A DNA stretch of 64,000 bases. It comes from Agromyces sp. CF514 (GTDB lineage Bacteria; Actinomycetota; Actinomycetes; Actinomycetales; Microbacteriaceae). The notes under the pieces are model-generated. The model saw only the letters and a list, made by a program, of their open reading frames with translations, made no database searches and was not told the DNA's origin. Each line of letters begins with the position of its first letter. The stretch's first letter is position 1. Below are positions 8,409-18,234 of the stretch, one piece after another. The translations under genes were made by a program, and so were the position numbers. The stretch is from the NCBI RefSeq assembly GCF_900113185.1, contig NZ_FOZD01000002.1, positions 744,001 through 808,000 on the forward strand, read 5' to 3'.

Positions 8409-9018
8409 GCGCCGCCGGGCCCTGGCCGTCGGCGGCATCGGGGCCCGCGGGCGTCGAAGGGCCGCCCGCGGCATCCGCGTGCTCGTGCTCCGGTTCTTCG
8501 AAGATCGTGCGCTGCGCCTCCTCGACCCGGTCGAGGTTCGAGAGCCCGTCGCTGCGGTGATGGCCGTAGACCCAGTAGCGGTACAGCACGAAGCGGAACG
8601 CCGTGCCGAGCCCGAGGCCGACGACGTTCGTCGCGATGTTGTCGGCCACGAGGCTCGTGTACCCGAGCCAGTGGTGGCTGACCCACAGGCAGCCGAGCGC
8701 GATCGCCATGCCGCCGAGCGAGACGACGACGTACTCGACGAACTCGCGCAGGTAGTTCTTGCGACGATGGCTCCGGAACGTCCAGTAGCGGTTGCCGAGC
8801 CAGTTGAAGATGATCGCGACGCTCGTCGAGATGGTCTTCGCGCCGATCGCGGACTGCGCCCAGTGGTCCTCGCCGAAGACGCCGATGCGCAGCAGGTTGA
8901 ACAGCGCGACGTCGATGACGAGGCCGATGAGCCCGACCACGCCGAACTTCACCAGGTAGGCGAGCAGGCCCTCCCATGCTCGGGAGAGTGCGCTGCGGGC
9001 GGTGCTGGACACCGCCAC
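8395..9018 (-). CDS. GtrA-family membrane protein
   Basis: Protein of 207 residues with four transmembrane segments (about 20-40, 55-75, 90-112, 118-140) and the GtrA signature KFGVVGLIGLVIDVALFNLL, NWLGNRYWTF and FRFVLYRYWVYG. GtrA proteins are thought to help move polyprenyl-linked sugars across the membrane for glycan decoration. The tail from 150 on is acidic and disordered. It converges on the DarT-like gene with a 14-base overlap, and is divergent from purK. Confidence 0.9.
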   Translation of the reverse strand: MAVSSTARSALSRAWEGLLAYLVKFGVVGLIGLVIDVALFNLLRIGVFGEDHWAQSAIGAKTISTSVAIIFNWLGNRYWTFRSHRRKNYLREFVEYVVVSLGGMAIALGCLWVSHHWLGYTSLVADNIATNVVGLGLGTAFRFVLYRYWVYGHHRSDGLSNLDRVEEAQRTIFEEPEHEHADAAGGPSTPAGPDAADGQGPAALSSR

Positions 9019-9042
9019 ATCCTATGCCGTGAGGATGCCGCC

Positions 9043-9048
9043 TAGACT
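9043..9048 (+). promoter_or_regulatory. Probable -10 of the purK-purE-LCP unit
   Basis: TAGACT between the divergent GtrA and purK starts. The same hexamer precedes the genes at 19088 and 37478. It implies a 5' leader of about 80 bases before purK. Confidence 0.4.
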
Positions 9049-9135
9049 GAACTGGTGCCGCGCAGACGGCTCCGGCGGGCGCCAGCGACATGCGGACCCC
9101 GCGAACAGAACCCCCTGAAGCAGAGGAGCGACCGC

Positions 9136-10266
9136 GTGCGAGTCGGAGTGATCGGCGGCGGACAGCTCGCCCGGATGATGATCCCCGCGGCCATCGAGCT
9201 CGGCGTCGACATCCGCGTGCTCGCCGAGGCCGACGGCATGTCGGCGGCGATCGCGGCCGACCGCGTCGGCGACTACACCGATCTCGCGACGGTGCTCGAG
9301 TTCGCCCGCGAGGTCGACGTCATCACCTTCGACCACGAGCACGTGCCGCAAGACGTGCTCCGTGCGCTCGTCGACGCGGGCGTGGCCGTGCGCCCCGGCC
9401 CCGATCCGCTGCGCTTCGCACAGGACAAGCTGCTCATGCGCGAACGCCTCTCCGAGCTCGGCCTGCCCGTGCCCGACTGGGCGCGCATCGAGTCGCCGGC
9501 CGAGCTCGACGAGTTCATCGCGGCGCACGGCGGCGCGGCGGTCGTGAAGACCCCACGCGGCGGCTACGACGGCAAGGGCGTGCGGGTCGTGCGCACCGCG
9601 GCCGAGGTCGCCGAATGGTTCGCCGCGGCATCCGAAGACGGTCGTGACGGCGCCCTGCTCGTCGAGGAGCTCGTCGACTTCCGTCGAGAGCTCGCCCAGC
9701 TGGTCGCGCGCCGGCCGTCGGGCGAGACCGTCGCCTGGCCGCTGGTCGAGACCGTGCAGGTCGGCGGGGTGTGCAGCGAGGTCATCGCCCCCGCCCCGCA
9801 TTCGGCCGGCAAGATGTCCGACGTCGCGGCCGAGATCGCGTTCGCCGTCGCCGAGGGGCTCGGGGTGACCGGCGTCATGGCCGTCGAGCTCTTCGAGACG
9901 ACCGACGAGCGCATCCTCGTGAACGAACTGGCCATGCGCCCGCACAACAGCGGCCACTGGTCGATGGACGGTGCCACCACCGGGCAGTTCGAGCAGCACC
10001 TGCGCGCGGTGCTCGACCTGCCGCTCGGCGGCACCGGCACGCACGCCGACTGGTCGGTCATGGTCAACGTGCTCGGCGGGCCCGTCGAGGGATCGCTCGC
10101 CGACCGCTACGCCGAGGCGCTCGCGCAGCACCCCACCGTCAAGCTGCACAACTACGGCAAGGCGCCGCGCCCCGGGCGCAAGGTCGGGCACGTCACCGCG
10201 ATCGGCGACGACCTCGACGCCGTCGTCTACGAGGCGCGCGCCGCCGCGGCGGCCTTCCAGGACTGA
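9136..10266 (+). CDS. purK: 5-(carboxyamino)imidazole ribonucleotide synthase (PurK)
   Basis: ATP-grasp enzyme that carboxylates AIR to N5-CAIR in purine synthesis. The 376-residue protein begins RVGVIGGGQLARMM, the nucleotide-binding start of the family, and contains FDHEHVP, the ATP-grasp loop TPRGGYDGKGV and the metal-binding end VNELAMRPHNSGHW. The GTG at 9136 has AGAGGAG just upstream and gives the family's usual N-terminus; an in-frame GTG at 9055 would add 27 unrelated residues. purE follows after 114 bases. Confidence 0.96.
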   Translation: MRVGVIGGGQLARMMIPAAIELGVDIRVLAEADGMSAAIAADRVGDYTDLATVLEFAREVDVITFDHEHVPQDVLRALVDAGVAVRPGPDPLRFAQDKLLMRERLSELGLPVPDWARIESPAELDEFIAAHGGAAVVKTPRGGYDGKGVRVVRTAAEVAEWFAAASEDGRDGALLVEELVDFRRELAQLVARRPSGETVAWPLVETVQVGGVCSEVIAPAPHSAGKMSDVAAEIAFAVAEGLGVTGVMAVELFETTDERILVNELAMRPHNSGHWSMDGATTGQFEQHLRAVLDLPLGGTGTHADWSVMVNVLGGPVEGSLADRYAEALAQHPTVKLHNYGKAPRPGRKVGHVTAIGDDLDAVVYEARAAAAAFQD

Positions 10267-10367
10267 GCGGATGCCGGTGGCCGCCCGCGTGCGGCGGCCG
10301 GCTCCGGCTTCGCTCATCGGCGACGCCCGCATCGGTGTCGTTGCGGGCATCTCCCAGCGCTCGGCCG

Positions 10368-10373
10368 TACACT
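10368..10373 (+). promoter_or_regulatory. Leaderless -10 of purE
   Basis: TACACT, then seven bases, then the GTG of purE. Initiation at the GTG itself is likely, so purE may be transcribed separately from purK. Confidence 0.5.
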
Positions 10374-10380
10374 CGATCAA

Positions 10381-10887
10381 GTGACTGAGACGAACACCGC
10401 CCCGCTCGTGGGCGTCGTGATGGGTTCCGACTCCGACTGGAACATCATGCGCGAGGCATCCGCCCTGCTCGACGAGTTCGGCATCGCCCACGAGGTCGAG
10501 GTGGTCTCGGCGCACCGCACGCCCGAGAAGATGATCGCCTACGGCAAGCAGGCGGCCTCGCGGGGGCTCAAGGTCATCATCGCGGGTGCCGGCGGAGCCG
10601 CGCACCTGCCCGGCATGCTGGCCTCGGTCACCACGCTGCCCGTGGTCGGCGTGCCCGTGCCGCTCTCGCGGCTCGACGGCCTCGACTCGCTGCTCTCGAT
10701 CGTGCAGATGCCCGCCGGCGTGCCCGTCGCGACCGTGTCGATCGGCGGCGCGAAGAACGCGGGCCTCATCGCCGCGAAGATCCTCGCGACGGCCGACCCC
10801 GCGCTCACCGAGGCGCTCGCCGCCTACGCCGAGGCGCTCGCCGCGCTCGTCGAGGAGAAGAACGAACGGTTGAAGTCGACCAGATGA
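10381..10887 (+). CDS. purE: N5-CAIR mutase (PurE, class I)
   Basis: Converts N5-CAIR to CAIR, the step after PurK. The 168-residue protein has the class I signature: [13 protein letters not shown], the active-site [11 protein letters not shown], and [14 protein letters not shown]. The GTG at 10381 lacks a ribosome site and is probably the first base of the message. The stop overlaps the next ATG (ATGA at 10884-10887), so the LCP gene is translationally coupled. Confidence 0.97.
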   Translation: MTETNTAPLVGVVMGSDSDWNIMREASALLDEFGIAHEVEVVSAHRTPEKMIAYGKQAASRGLKVIIAGAGGAAHLPGMLASVTTLPVVGVPVPLSRLDGLDSLLSIVQMPAGVPVATVSIGGAKNAGLIAAKILATADPALTEALAAYAEALAALVEEKNERLKSTR

Positions 10888-12245
10888 CCCTCGCCGCCAG
10901 CCCGATCCGGTACCCCGACGCCGCATCGCGCACCGTGATGACCCGGCGCGCGTGGTGGCTCGTCGTGCTCAACTTCCTGGTTCCGGGCTCCGCCCAGGTG
11001 CTCGCGGGCGACCGTCGGCTCGGCCGGTTCGGCCTCGGCGCGACGCTCACGCTCTGGACCCTCGCCGTCGTCTCGCTCGTCGTCTGGCTGCTCTGGCCGG
11101 CCGTGTTCTACACCGTGATGTCCACGAGCCTCACCCTCTGGATCGTCGCGGCCGTCGCACTCTTCTACGCCGTGCTGTGGGTCGTGCTCACCCTCGACAC
11201 CCTGCGCCTCGTGCGCCTCGTGAAGACGGCCCCCTCGGCCAGGGCCTGGGTCGCGCTGCTCTCGGTGGCCGCGATGGTGCTCGTCTCCGGAACGGCCGCG
11301 TACGGTGCGTTCATCGCGACGACGACGAGCGGATTCCTCTCCTCGGTGTTCGTCGCAGGACCCAGCGAACCGCCGGTCGACGGCCGCTACAACATCCTGC
11401 TGCTCGGCGGCGACGCCGGCCCCGACCGCGACGGACTGCGGCCCGACAGCATCCGGGTCATGAGCATCGACGCCGAGACCGGGCAGGCGGTCACCATCGG
11501 CCTGCCCCGCAACATGGAGGACGTCCCGTTCAACGAGGACTCCCCGTTGCACGACCTGTACCCCGAGGGCTACGGCGCGATCGACGGCTGCGAGGTCGAC
11601 GCGTGCATGCTCAACTCGATCTACACCGAGGTCGAGCTGAAGAGTCCCGAGATGTACCCCGATGCCGACGCGAACGGCAGCGAACCGGGCATCGAGGCCA
11701 TGCGCGACGCCGCAGAGGCCATCACCGGACTCGAGATCCAGTACTACGCGCTCATCGACATGGCGGGGTTCCAGCAGCTCATCGACGCTCTGGGCGGGGT
11801 CACCATCACCGTGCCAGAAGACGTGCCGATCCACGCAGACGAGACGTTCACGACCGTCGCCGAGTGGATCCCCGCCGGTGAGCAGCACCTCGACGGCTAC
11901 CACGCGCTCTGGTACGCGCGCTCGCGGCACGGCACCAGCGACTACGACCGCATGGCCCGCCAGCTGCAGCTGCAGGAGGCGGTGCTCGCCCAGTTCAATC
12001 CCGCGAACGTGCTGAGCAAGTTCCAGGACATCGCTGCGGCCGGTGCGCAGGTCGTGAAGACCGATGTGCCGCAGTCGATGCTCGGCTACTTCGTCGACCT
12101 GGCGAGCAAGACGAAGGAACTGCCCGTCGTCGATGTCGAACTCGTGCCCGAGAACGGGTTCGACCCCGAGGACCCCGACTACGACTACGCCAGGCAGCTG
12201 GTGCAGGAGGCTGTGACGCCGCCAACCGCCGAGCCCGCCGAGTAG
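10884..12245 (+). CDS. LytR-CpsA-Psr (LCP) family glycan-to-cell-wall ligase
   Basis: Membrane protein of 453 residues. About four hydrophobic segments lie in residues 22-155, more than the usual single anchor. The extracellular LCP domain (about 170-400) has [35 protein letters not shown] and the conserved [20 protein letters not shown] enzymes move a glycan from its lipid carrier onto peptidoglycan, so it may anchor the polymer made by the locus downstream. It overlaps purE by four bases. The same purKE-LCP neighbourhood exists in mycobacteria. The acceptor and glycan are inferred from context only. Confidence 0.92.
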   Translation: MTLAASPIRYPDAASRTVMTRRAWWLVVLNFLVPGSAQVLAGDRRLGRFGLGATLTLWTLAVVSLVVWLLWPAVFYTVMSTSLTLWIVAAVALFYAVLWVVLTLDTLRLVRLVKTAPSARAWVALLSVAAMVLVSGTAAYGAFIATTTSGFLSSVFVAGPSEPPVDGRYNILLLGGDAGPDRDGLRPDSIRVMSIDAETGQAVTIGLPRNMEDVPFNEDSPLHDLYPEGYGAIDGCEVDACMLNSIYTEVELKSPEMYPDADANGSEPGIEAMRDAAEAITGLEIQYYALIDMAGFQQLIDALGGVTITVPEDVPIHADETFTTVAEWIPAGEQHLDGYHALWYARSRHGTSDYDRMARQLQLQEAVLAQFNPANVLSKFQDIAAAGAQVVKTDVPQSMLGYFVDLASKTKELPVVDVELVPENGFDPEDPDYDYARQLVQEAVTPPTAEPAE

Positions 12246-12302
12246 CGATCGCGGCAGGCCGGCGACTCCGCCGCGCACCGAACGGATGCCCTCGCGGGGG
12301 CC

Positions 12303-13439
12303 TCAGAGATCGGCGTGCAGCTGCCAGACGCGCTCGGCGGAATCACGCCAGGTGAACGCCTTCGAGCGGTCGTGCCCGGCGATCGTCAGGCGTCGCGCGA
12401 GGTCGTGGTCTTCGACGACGCGGGTCACGGCGGAGGCGAGGCGGTCGGCGAAGCCGTCGCCGACACCGATGGGAACCGACAGTGCGGCGCCACCGGCGAT
12501 CTCCGAATACGCGGGAATCTCGGCGTGCACGACCGGTACGCCGAGCGCGAAGGCCTCGATGAGCGCGGTCCCGGATCCGTCGTCGTGGCTGGGGGCCACG
12601 AAGGCGAGCGACCCCGAGACGACCGCGGCCAGGTCGGCCGGGTCGAGTCCGTCGAGGCGGCGGATGCGATCGCCCGCGAGGCCTGCGTCGGTCGCCGCGG
12701 TCTCGAGCGGCTCGTCGTCGCTGCTGTCGGGTCCGAGCAGCACCAGCGGCAGGTCGGGCACGCCCGGGCGGGCGAGTGCGTTGAGGAGGTCGCCGATGCC
12801 GTACCTCGGCTCGAGCGTGCCTGCAGCCACGAGGTAGGCCGAAGGCAGTCCGAGCCGTGCGCGACGGCCGGCGGCATCGTCGCCCACGACGAGCCCCGAC
12901 CTCGGGGCCGTCGGGATCACGCGGATGCGGTCGGTGAAGCCGACGAAGCTCGCGAGCTGCTCGGCGAGCGCGTGCGTGGGCACCACGACCGCGTCGGCGT
13001 GCTTGTGGGCGCGCTTCATGACGGCCTTCTGCCAGGCTATCGCCGAGGCGCTCAGGGATTCCGGGCTCGTCCACGCGAGCAGGTCGTGCACGGTCACGAC
13101 CACCTGGTCGCCGTGATCGCGACGGTGACGTCGAAGCGGCGCGAGCAGGCTCGGAGCGTGGATGAACCCGCCGCCTGGCGAGGTGCCGACGCCCAACTGC
13201 CACGCGGCCGCGAGTTCACGGCGCGACAGCGACGTCTTGTAGAGCTCGCTCAACCCCGGCACGGTCTCGCGGACGAACGCGTAGTCGCTCTCGGGCGAGG
13301 ACGAGACGATCCCGGCGACCTCGCATCCGGCGGGAGCGGTCGCGACGAGCGCTCGCGCCAGGTCTGCCGTGTAGCGCCCCAAGGCCCCGGGTGCGGGAGC
13401 GACGAGCTGGTCGACGACGAGTCGGAGAGTGGTGGTCAC
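12303..13439 (-). CDS. Glycosyltransferase, GT4 family (GT-B fold)
   Basis: Retaining glycosyltransferase of 378 residues. The C-terminal half has VAAGTLEPRYGIGDLLNA (donor-domain start), LVLLGPDSSDDEP, and the GT4 donor site SHDDGSGTALIEAFALGVPVV followed by IPAYSEIAGG. The N-terminal half has VVTVHDLLAW and VVVPTHALAEQLA. The start at GTG 13439 is preferred over GTG 13490. A TAGGGT hexamer (13479-13474) lies between them, leaving a leader of about 30 bases with AGGA before 13439. It is the last of two minus-strand glycosyltransferase genes. Sugar and acceptor are unknown. Confidence 0.9.
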   Translation of the reverse strand: MTTTLRLVVDQLVAPAPGALGRYTADLARALVATAPAGCEVAGIVSSSPESDYAFVRETVPGLSELYKTSLSRRELAAAWQLGVGTSPGGGFIHAPSLLAPLRRHRRDHGDQVVVTVHDLLAWTSPESLSASAIAWQKAVMKRAHKHADAVVVPTHALAEQLASFVGFTDRIRVIPTAPRSGLVVGDDAAGRRARLGLPSAYLVAAGTLEPRYGIGDLLNALARPGVPDLPLVLLGPDSSDDEPLETAATDAGLAGDRIRRLDGLDPADLAAVVSGSLAFVAPSHDDGSGTALIEAFALGVPVVHAEIPAYSEIAGGAALSVPIGVGDGFADRLASAVTRVVEDHDLARRLTIAGHDRSKAFTWRDSAERVWQLHADL

Positions 13440-13497
13440 AGAGGTCCTGCCGGTCCGGGGGTTGAGTGCTGCCACCCTATCGGGTGACACGCCGTGG

Positions 13498-14448
13498 TCA
13501 GGCGACGAGTCGGCGAAGCCAACCCGGGATCATCCCGCGTCGGCGGATCAGGCCGTGGAACGTGCCGGTGGTGATCGCGATGAGCTGTGCCAGTCGCTGC
13601 GGACCGCTCACGATCGAGGTGACCATGCCGCCCGTCTCGCGCTTCGTGACCTGCAGCACCCAGCGCGGGTGCGTGCGCCAGTACCGGAAGATGAGGTCGA
13701 TGTTGTTTCGCGCGATGTAGTAGCGCCGGAACGGCGAGTGGTACTGGTACGTGGAGATGCGTCCGTCTGCGTGGCGCATGGGGATCCCGAAGGGGCGCAG
13801 CTCGGCGCGCCGGCCGATCGCGTGCCGGATGTCGGTGCCCTTCGCCACGGCGATGCGGAACCCGGCGTCGCGCACGCGGAGGCAGTACTCGGTGTCGACG
13901 GTGTCGATCACGAGACGCTCGTCGAACAGGCCGGCCGTCTCGAGGCATGCGCGGCTGATGACGAATCCGGTCTGGATCGCCTCGGGCACCAGCCCGAATC
14001 CTTCGGGCGACGTCCAGGTCGGAAGGGCCGGGGCGCCGTTCACGGCGTCGACGCAGACGATGCCGAGGTTCGTGACGGCGTTGGCGCGTGCGAACACGTC
14101 GAGCGCAATCGCGACGTAGTCGGCCGGGAGCGTGGTGTCCTGATCGAGGTTCACGACGTAGTCGGCGCCCTCGGCGAGTGCGACCCGCACGCCCTGGTTC
14201 AGCGCCGTGGCGATGCCGGCGTTGCGTTCGAGCCGAATCACCGTGTGCCCTGCGTCAGCTGCTGCCGCGAGCACCTCGTCCGCCCCGGGACCCGACCCGT
14301 CGTCGACGATGATCACCCGGTCGACCTGTGCCGCGAGCAGACCCAGGCGCGCCTCGAAACCCTCATCGGGGTGGAAGGACGGCACGATCGCGACGACGTT
14401 CGGACGGGCGTCGGCATCGAGGGAACGAGGGGGGCGCTGCGAGGGCAT
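13498..14448 (-). CDS. Glycosyltransferase, GT2 family, rhamnosyltransferase-like
   Basis: Inverting GT-A enzyme of 316 residues. Motifs are VAIVPSFHPDEGFEARL, VIIVDDGSGPGADEV, the metal-binding DQD in VVNLDQDTTLP, and DTVDTEYCLRVRDAGF (the ED-like acceptor motif). This pattern matches rhamnosyltransferases of O-antigen loci, which fits the rml genes nearby. A TAAACT hexamer six bases before the ATG suggests a leaderless message. The divergent small gene starts only 11 bases away. Confidence 0.88.
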   Translation of the reverse strand: MPSQRPPRSLDADARPNVVAIVPSFHPDEGFEARLGLLAAQVDRVIIVDDGSGPGADEVLAAAADAGHTVIRLERNAGIATALNQGVRVALAEGADYVVNLDQDTTLPADYVAIALDVFARANAVTNLGIVCVDAVNGAPALPTWTSPEGFGLVPEAIQTGFVISRACLETAGLFDERLVIDTVDTEYCLRVRDAGFRIAVAKGTDIRHAIGRRAELRPFGIPMRHADGRISTYQYHSPFRRYYIARNNIDLIFRYWRTHPRWVLQVTKRETGGMVTSIVSGPQRLAQLIAITTGTFHGLIRRRGMIPGWLRRLVA

Positions 14449-14460
14449 TAGGCTAGTTTA
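14449..14460. promoter_or_regulatory. Overlapping back-to-back leaderless promoters
   Basis: Plus strand: TAGGCT at 14449-14454, five bases before the ATG at 14460. Minus strand: TAAACT at 14460-14455, six bases before the ATG at 14448. The two -10 boxes abut, so each -35 must lie inside the other gene. Confidence 0.5.
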
Positions 14461-14771
14461 TGTCCGTCGACGAAAGGAAAGCGCTCGTGACTTCCGCCCC
14501 GAAGCAGACTTGGCCGGAAGGACGAACCGACGTGTTGCCGACCGCCGAGCAGGTGCTCGCCGAAGAACGACTCGCGTTCACCGACCGCATCATCGGTCTC
14601 GAACAGCAGGTCCGGGAGCTCCAGCAGACGCCGCTCGCGACGCCGAGCGAGGCCGTCGCGATGGAGTCGAGCTACGCGCTCCTGACCTCCACCACCACCT
14701 GGCGCGCAGGCCGCGTCGTCATGCTCCCCGTCCGCGTCCTCCGTGCGGTGCAGCGGCGGGTGATCCGTTGA
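14460..14771 (+). CDS. Small coiled-coil protein coupled to a glycosyltransferase
   Basis: 103 residues. Residues 25-55 form a charged helix with heptad-like hydrophobics (VLAEERLAFTDRIIGLEQ). A C-terminal stretch TTTWRAGRVVMLPVRVLR follows; similar tails end or link coiled-coil segments of surface-glycan glycosyltransferases. The stop TGA overlaps the TTG start of the next gene. It may tether or orient the GT2 enzyme that follows. I do not recognise a named family. A GTG at 14487 is an alternative start. Confidence 0.7.
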   Translation: MSVDERKALVTSAPKQTWPEGRTDVLPTAEQVLAEERLAFTDRIIGLEQQVRELQQTPLATPSEAVAMESSYALLTSTTTWRAGRVVMLPVRVLRAVQRRVIR

Positions 14772-16273
14772 GCGTCGATCCTGCGCTCAGCGCTCGCGTC
14801 GAAGCCTGGCTCGACACCGTCGGCAGCACGGTCGACGAGACCGAGGCCGCGATCGCGGGGCTGCGGCAGGCCGGGTTCGCGGCCGAGGGCATCCGGATCG
14901 TCGTCGACGATCCCGACGACGCATCGGAGGCGATCGAGCTCGCGCGCGCGGCCGGCCTCGACGTGCTGGTCGACGGCGGCCAGGACTTCGAAGCACGTCT
15001 CGCGCAGACGCAGGCGGACACGCTGTTCCTGGTCCGCTGGGGCGTCGTGCGCTCCGACGTGATCCCCAGCGTCGTCGGATTCATGGATCGCAACCCCGGC
15101 TCTCCGATGGTGTACGCGGACTCCGCGTCGGTCCAGGGCGTGCCGCTCTTCCGCCCGGTCTCGTCGCCGCTCCGTCTGCGAAGCAACGACTTCCTCGGAC
15201 CGGTGGTGGCCGTCGAGGTCGAGGCGCTCCGCCGGCTCGGCGGGTTCCGCGCCGAAGCCCGCGGCGCGCACGTGCTCGACCTCGGGCTGCGGTTCTCCGA
15301 GCAGGGCGACACGCCCCTGCTGCTGCCGCTGGCGCTCGCGACCGAGAAGGTGCTGAACGACGACGTCGCGGGCGTCTACGACGCCCAGAGCCGGGTGGTG
15401 CAGGACTCGCTCGAACGAGTCGGCGTCTCCGGTCGGATCGAGCAGGTCGACACGTTCGTTCGCCGTGTGCACTACGACATCGAGGGCGACCCCCTCGTCT
15501 CGATCATCATCCCCACCCGAGGCGGATCCGCGAGGATCGCCGGCAAGGATCGCGTGCTCGTGGTCGAGGCGATCCGCGGCATCGTCGAGCGGTCGACGTA
15601 CACCAACCTCGAGTTCGTCGTCGTCGCCGACGCCGAGACGCCCGAATCCGTCGTGACCGAGCTCGAGGAGCTCTGCGGTGATCGACTCCGCCTGGTCCTC
15701 TGGAGCGAGGCGTTCAACTTCAGTGCCAAGATGAACCGCGGCGCGGCCGTCGCGTCCGGCGAGTACCTGCTCCTGCTCAACGATGATGTCGAGGTCGTGA
15801 GCGACGACTGGATCGAGAGCATGCTCGGACTCGCGCAGCAGCGCGGGGTCGGCATCGTCGGCGCGATGCTCTACTTCGAGGACAGCACCATCCAGCACGC
15901 GGGCCAGGTCTACACCGGCGGTGTCGCCGGCCACGCCGCGTTCGGCTGGACCGGCGGTCGCGACGACTCGATCAAGTCGCTCGTGACCGACCACGAGGTC
16001 TCAGGAGTCACCGCCGCATGCGCGCTCCTCAGCCGTGAGCTCTACTTCGAGATCGGGGGATTCACCCTCGCGCTCCCGGGCAACTACAACGATGTCGACC
16101 TGAACATGAAGGTGCGCTCGACCGGCCGTTCGGCCGTGTTCACGCCGTGGGCGAAGCTGTACCACTTCGAGTCCAAGACCCGTGACCCGAAGGTGCTTCC
16201 GACCGACATCGAGACGCTCCAGGCGCGGTGGCGACGGCGCATGCTGGTCGAGCTGCACTCGCGCATGCTCTGA
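14768..16273 (+). CDS. Glycosyltransferase, GT2 family, with N-terminal extra domain
   Basis: 501 residues starting from TTG at 14768 (TTGA overlap). Residues 1-235 resemble a degenerate GT-A-like domain (VRWGVVRSDVIPSVVGFMD, VVAVEVEALRRLGGFRAEA). Residues 240-501 are a complete GT2 domain: PLVSIIIPTRGG, FSAKMNRGAAVASGEYLLLLNDDVEV (LNDD metal site), TAACALLSRELYFEIGGF and NYNDVDLNMKV. Two tandem GT-A-like units, the first without a clear DxD, suggest one catalytic and one accessory domain. A strong hairpin follows the gene. Confidence 0.9.
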   Translation: MSVDPALSARVEAWLDTVGSTVDETEAAIAGLRQAGFAAEGIRIVVDDPDDASEAIELARAAGLDVLVDGGQDFEARLAQTQADTLFLVRWGVVRSDVIPSVVGFMDRNPGSPMVYADSASVQGVPLFRPVSSPLRLRSNDFLGPVVAVEVEALRRLGGFRAEARGAHVLDLGLRFSEQGDTPLLLPLALATEKVLNDDVAGVYDAQSRVVQDSLERVGVSGRIEQVDTFVRRVHYDIEGDPLVSIIIPTRGGSARIAGKDRVLVVEAIRGIVERSTYTNLEFVVVADAETPESVVTELEELCGDRLRLVLWSEAFNFSAKMNRGAAVASGEYLLLLNDDVEVVSDDWIESMLGLAQQRGVGIVGAMLYFEDSTIQHAGQVYTGGVAGHAAFGWTGGRDDSIKSLVTDHEVSGVTAACALLSRELYFEIGGFTLALPGNYNDVDLNMKVRSTGRSAVFTPWAKLYHFESKTRDPKVLPTDIETLQARWRRRMLVELHSRML

Positions 16274-16311
16274 GCCGTCGTCGGAAGGGCGCTGCCACGC
16301 GCCGAGACCAC

Positions 16312-16348
16312 GAGGAAGCCCCGGCGCGAACAGCTCCGGGGCTTCCTC
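16312..16348. terminator. Bidirectional hairpin between glycosyltransferase and rmlD
   Basis: Perfect 13-base stem, 16312-16324 paired with 16336-16348 (GAGGAAGCCCCGG and its complement), and an 11-base loop. It lies between two convergent genes and can serve both. Confidence 0.85.
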
Positions 16349-16376
16349 GATCGACACCGCACTCGGCGGGAATCGC

Positions 16377-17222
16377 TCAGGCGACGGCTCCGGTGACGAC
16401 CGCCTCGTGCAGCGCGGCGCGCCAGTCGCGCATCGGCGCGAGCCCGGCGGCAGCCCATGCGTCGTGGCCGAGTACCGAGTAAGCAGGTCGCGGAGCGGGG
16501 CGCACGAAACTGGAGCTGTCGGTCGGGGTGATGCGCTCGGGGTCGAGCCCGGACTCCTCGAGCACGGCGCGAGCGAACTCGTACCAGCTCGCCTGACCGC
16601 TGTTCGTGCCGTGGTAGATGCCGGCGGGTGCGTCGCCGTCGAGCAGCGCGACGATCTGCGCCGCGAGATCTGCGGTCCACGTGGGCTGGCCGATCTGGTC
16701 GTCGACGACCGACCAGGTCTCCTTCGACGCGGCGAGCTTCAGCATCGTGCCCGCGAAGTTCGGGCCGTCTGCTCCGTAGAGCCACGCGGTGCGAACCACG
16801 AACGTGCCCTCTGGGTGACGTGCGATCGCGAGCTCCTCGCCCGCGGCCTTGGTGCGGCCGTACGCGTTGATCGGGTCGCGCTGCAGGTCTTCAGGGTAGG
16901 GCTCGGTCGCGTTGCCGTCGAACACGTAGTCGGTCGAGATCGTCACGAACCGTGCACCGTGTGCTGCGCACGCGGCGGCGAGGTTGGCCGGGCCGGTCGC
17001 ATTGACGGCGTAGGCGTCGGCTTCGTGAGACTCGGCGTCGTCGACCTTCGTATAGGCGGACGCGTTGATGACGACATCGTGACCGGCGACCGCGGCGTGC
17101 ACCGCGGCCTCGTCGGTCACATCGAGCTCCGCGCGAGCGAGTGCCGTGACGTCGCGCCCCTCGAGGGCCCGGAGCAGGTCGTGGCCGAGCATGCCGGCAG
17201 CGCCGGTCACCAGGTAGCGCAT
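16377..17222 (-). CDS. rmlD: dTDP-4-dehydrorhamnose reductase (RmlD)
   Basis: Last step of dTDP-L-rhamnose synthesis. The 281-residue short-chain dehydrogenase starts RYLVTGAAGMLGHDL (nucleotide-binding site) and has NASAYTKVDDAE, STDYVFDG and the YxxxK pair in NAYGRTKAAGE. The end RPAYSVLGHDAW is typical of RmlD. It is four bases downstream of rmlB on the same strand, so the two form an operon with the methyltransferase gene at 18235. Confidence 0.96.
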   Translation of the reverse strand: MRYLVTGAAGMLGHDLLRALEGRDVTALARAELDVTDEAAVHAAVAGHDVVINASAYTKVDDAESHEADAYAVNATGPANLAAACAAHGARFVTISTDYVFDGNATEPYPEDLQRDPINAYGRTKAAGEELAIARHPEGTFVVRTAWLYGADGPNFAGTMLKLAASKETWSVVDDQIGQPTWTADLAAQIVALLDGDAPAGIYHGTNSGQASWYEFARAVLEESGLDPERITPTDSSSFVRPAPRPAYSVLGHDAWAAAGLAPMRDWRAALHEAVVTGAVA

Positions 17223-17226
17223 GGCG

Positions 17227-18234
<1,008 letters not shown>

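Noticed and set aside
7557..9018. A DarT-DarG toxin-antitoxin pair
   Set aside because: The convergent neighbour is a four-helix GtrA protein, not a macrodomain antitoxin, and the upstream gene is a PH-domain protein.
9055..9135. GTG at 9055 as start of purK
   Set aside because: Would add 27 Arg/Pro-rich residues before the conserved RVGVIGGGQLA, and AGAGGAG sits right before 9136.
13440..13490. GTG at 13490 as start of the GT4 gene
   Set aside because: A TAGGGT promoter-like hexamer lies within the extra 17 codons, which favours the start at 13439.
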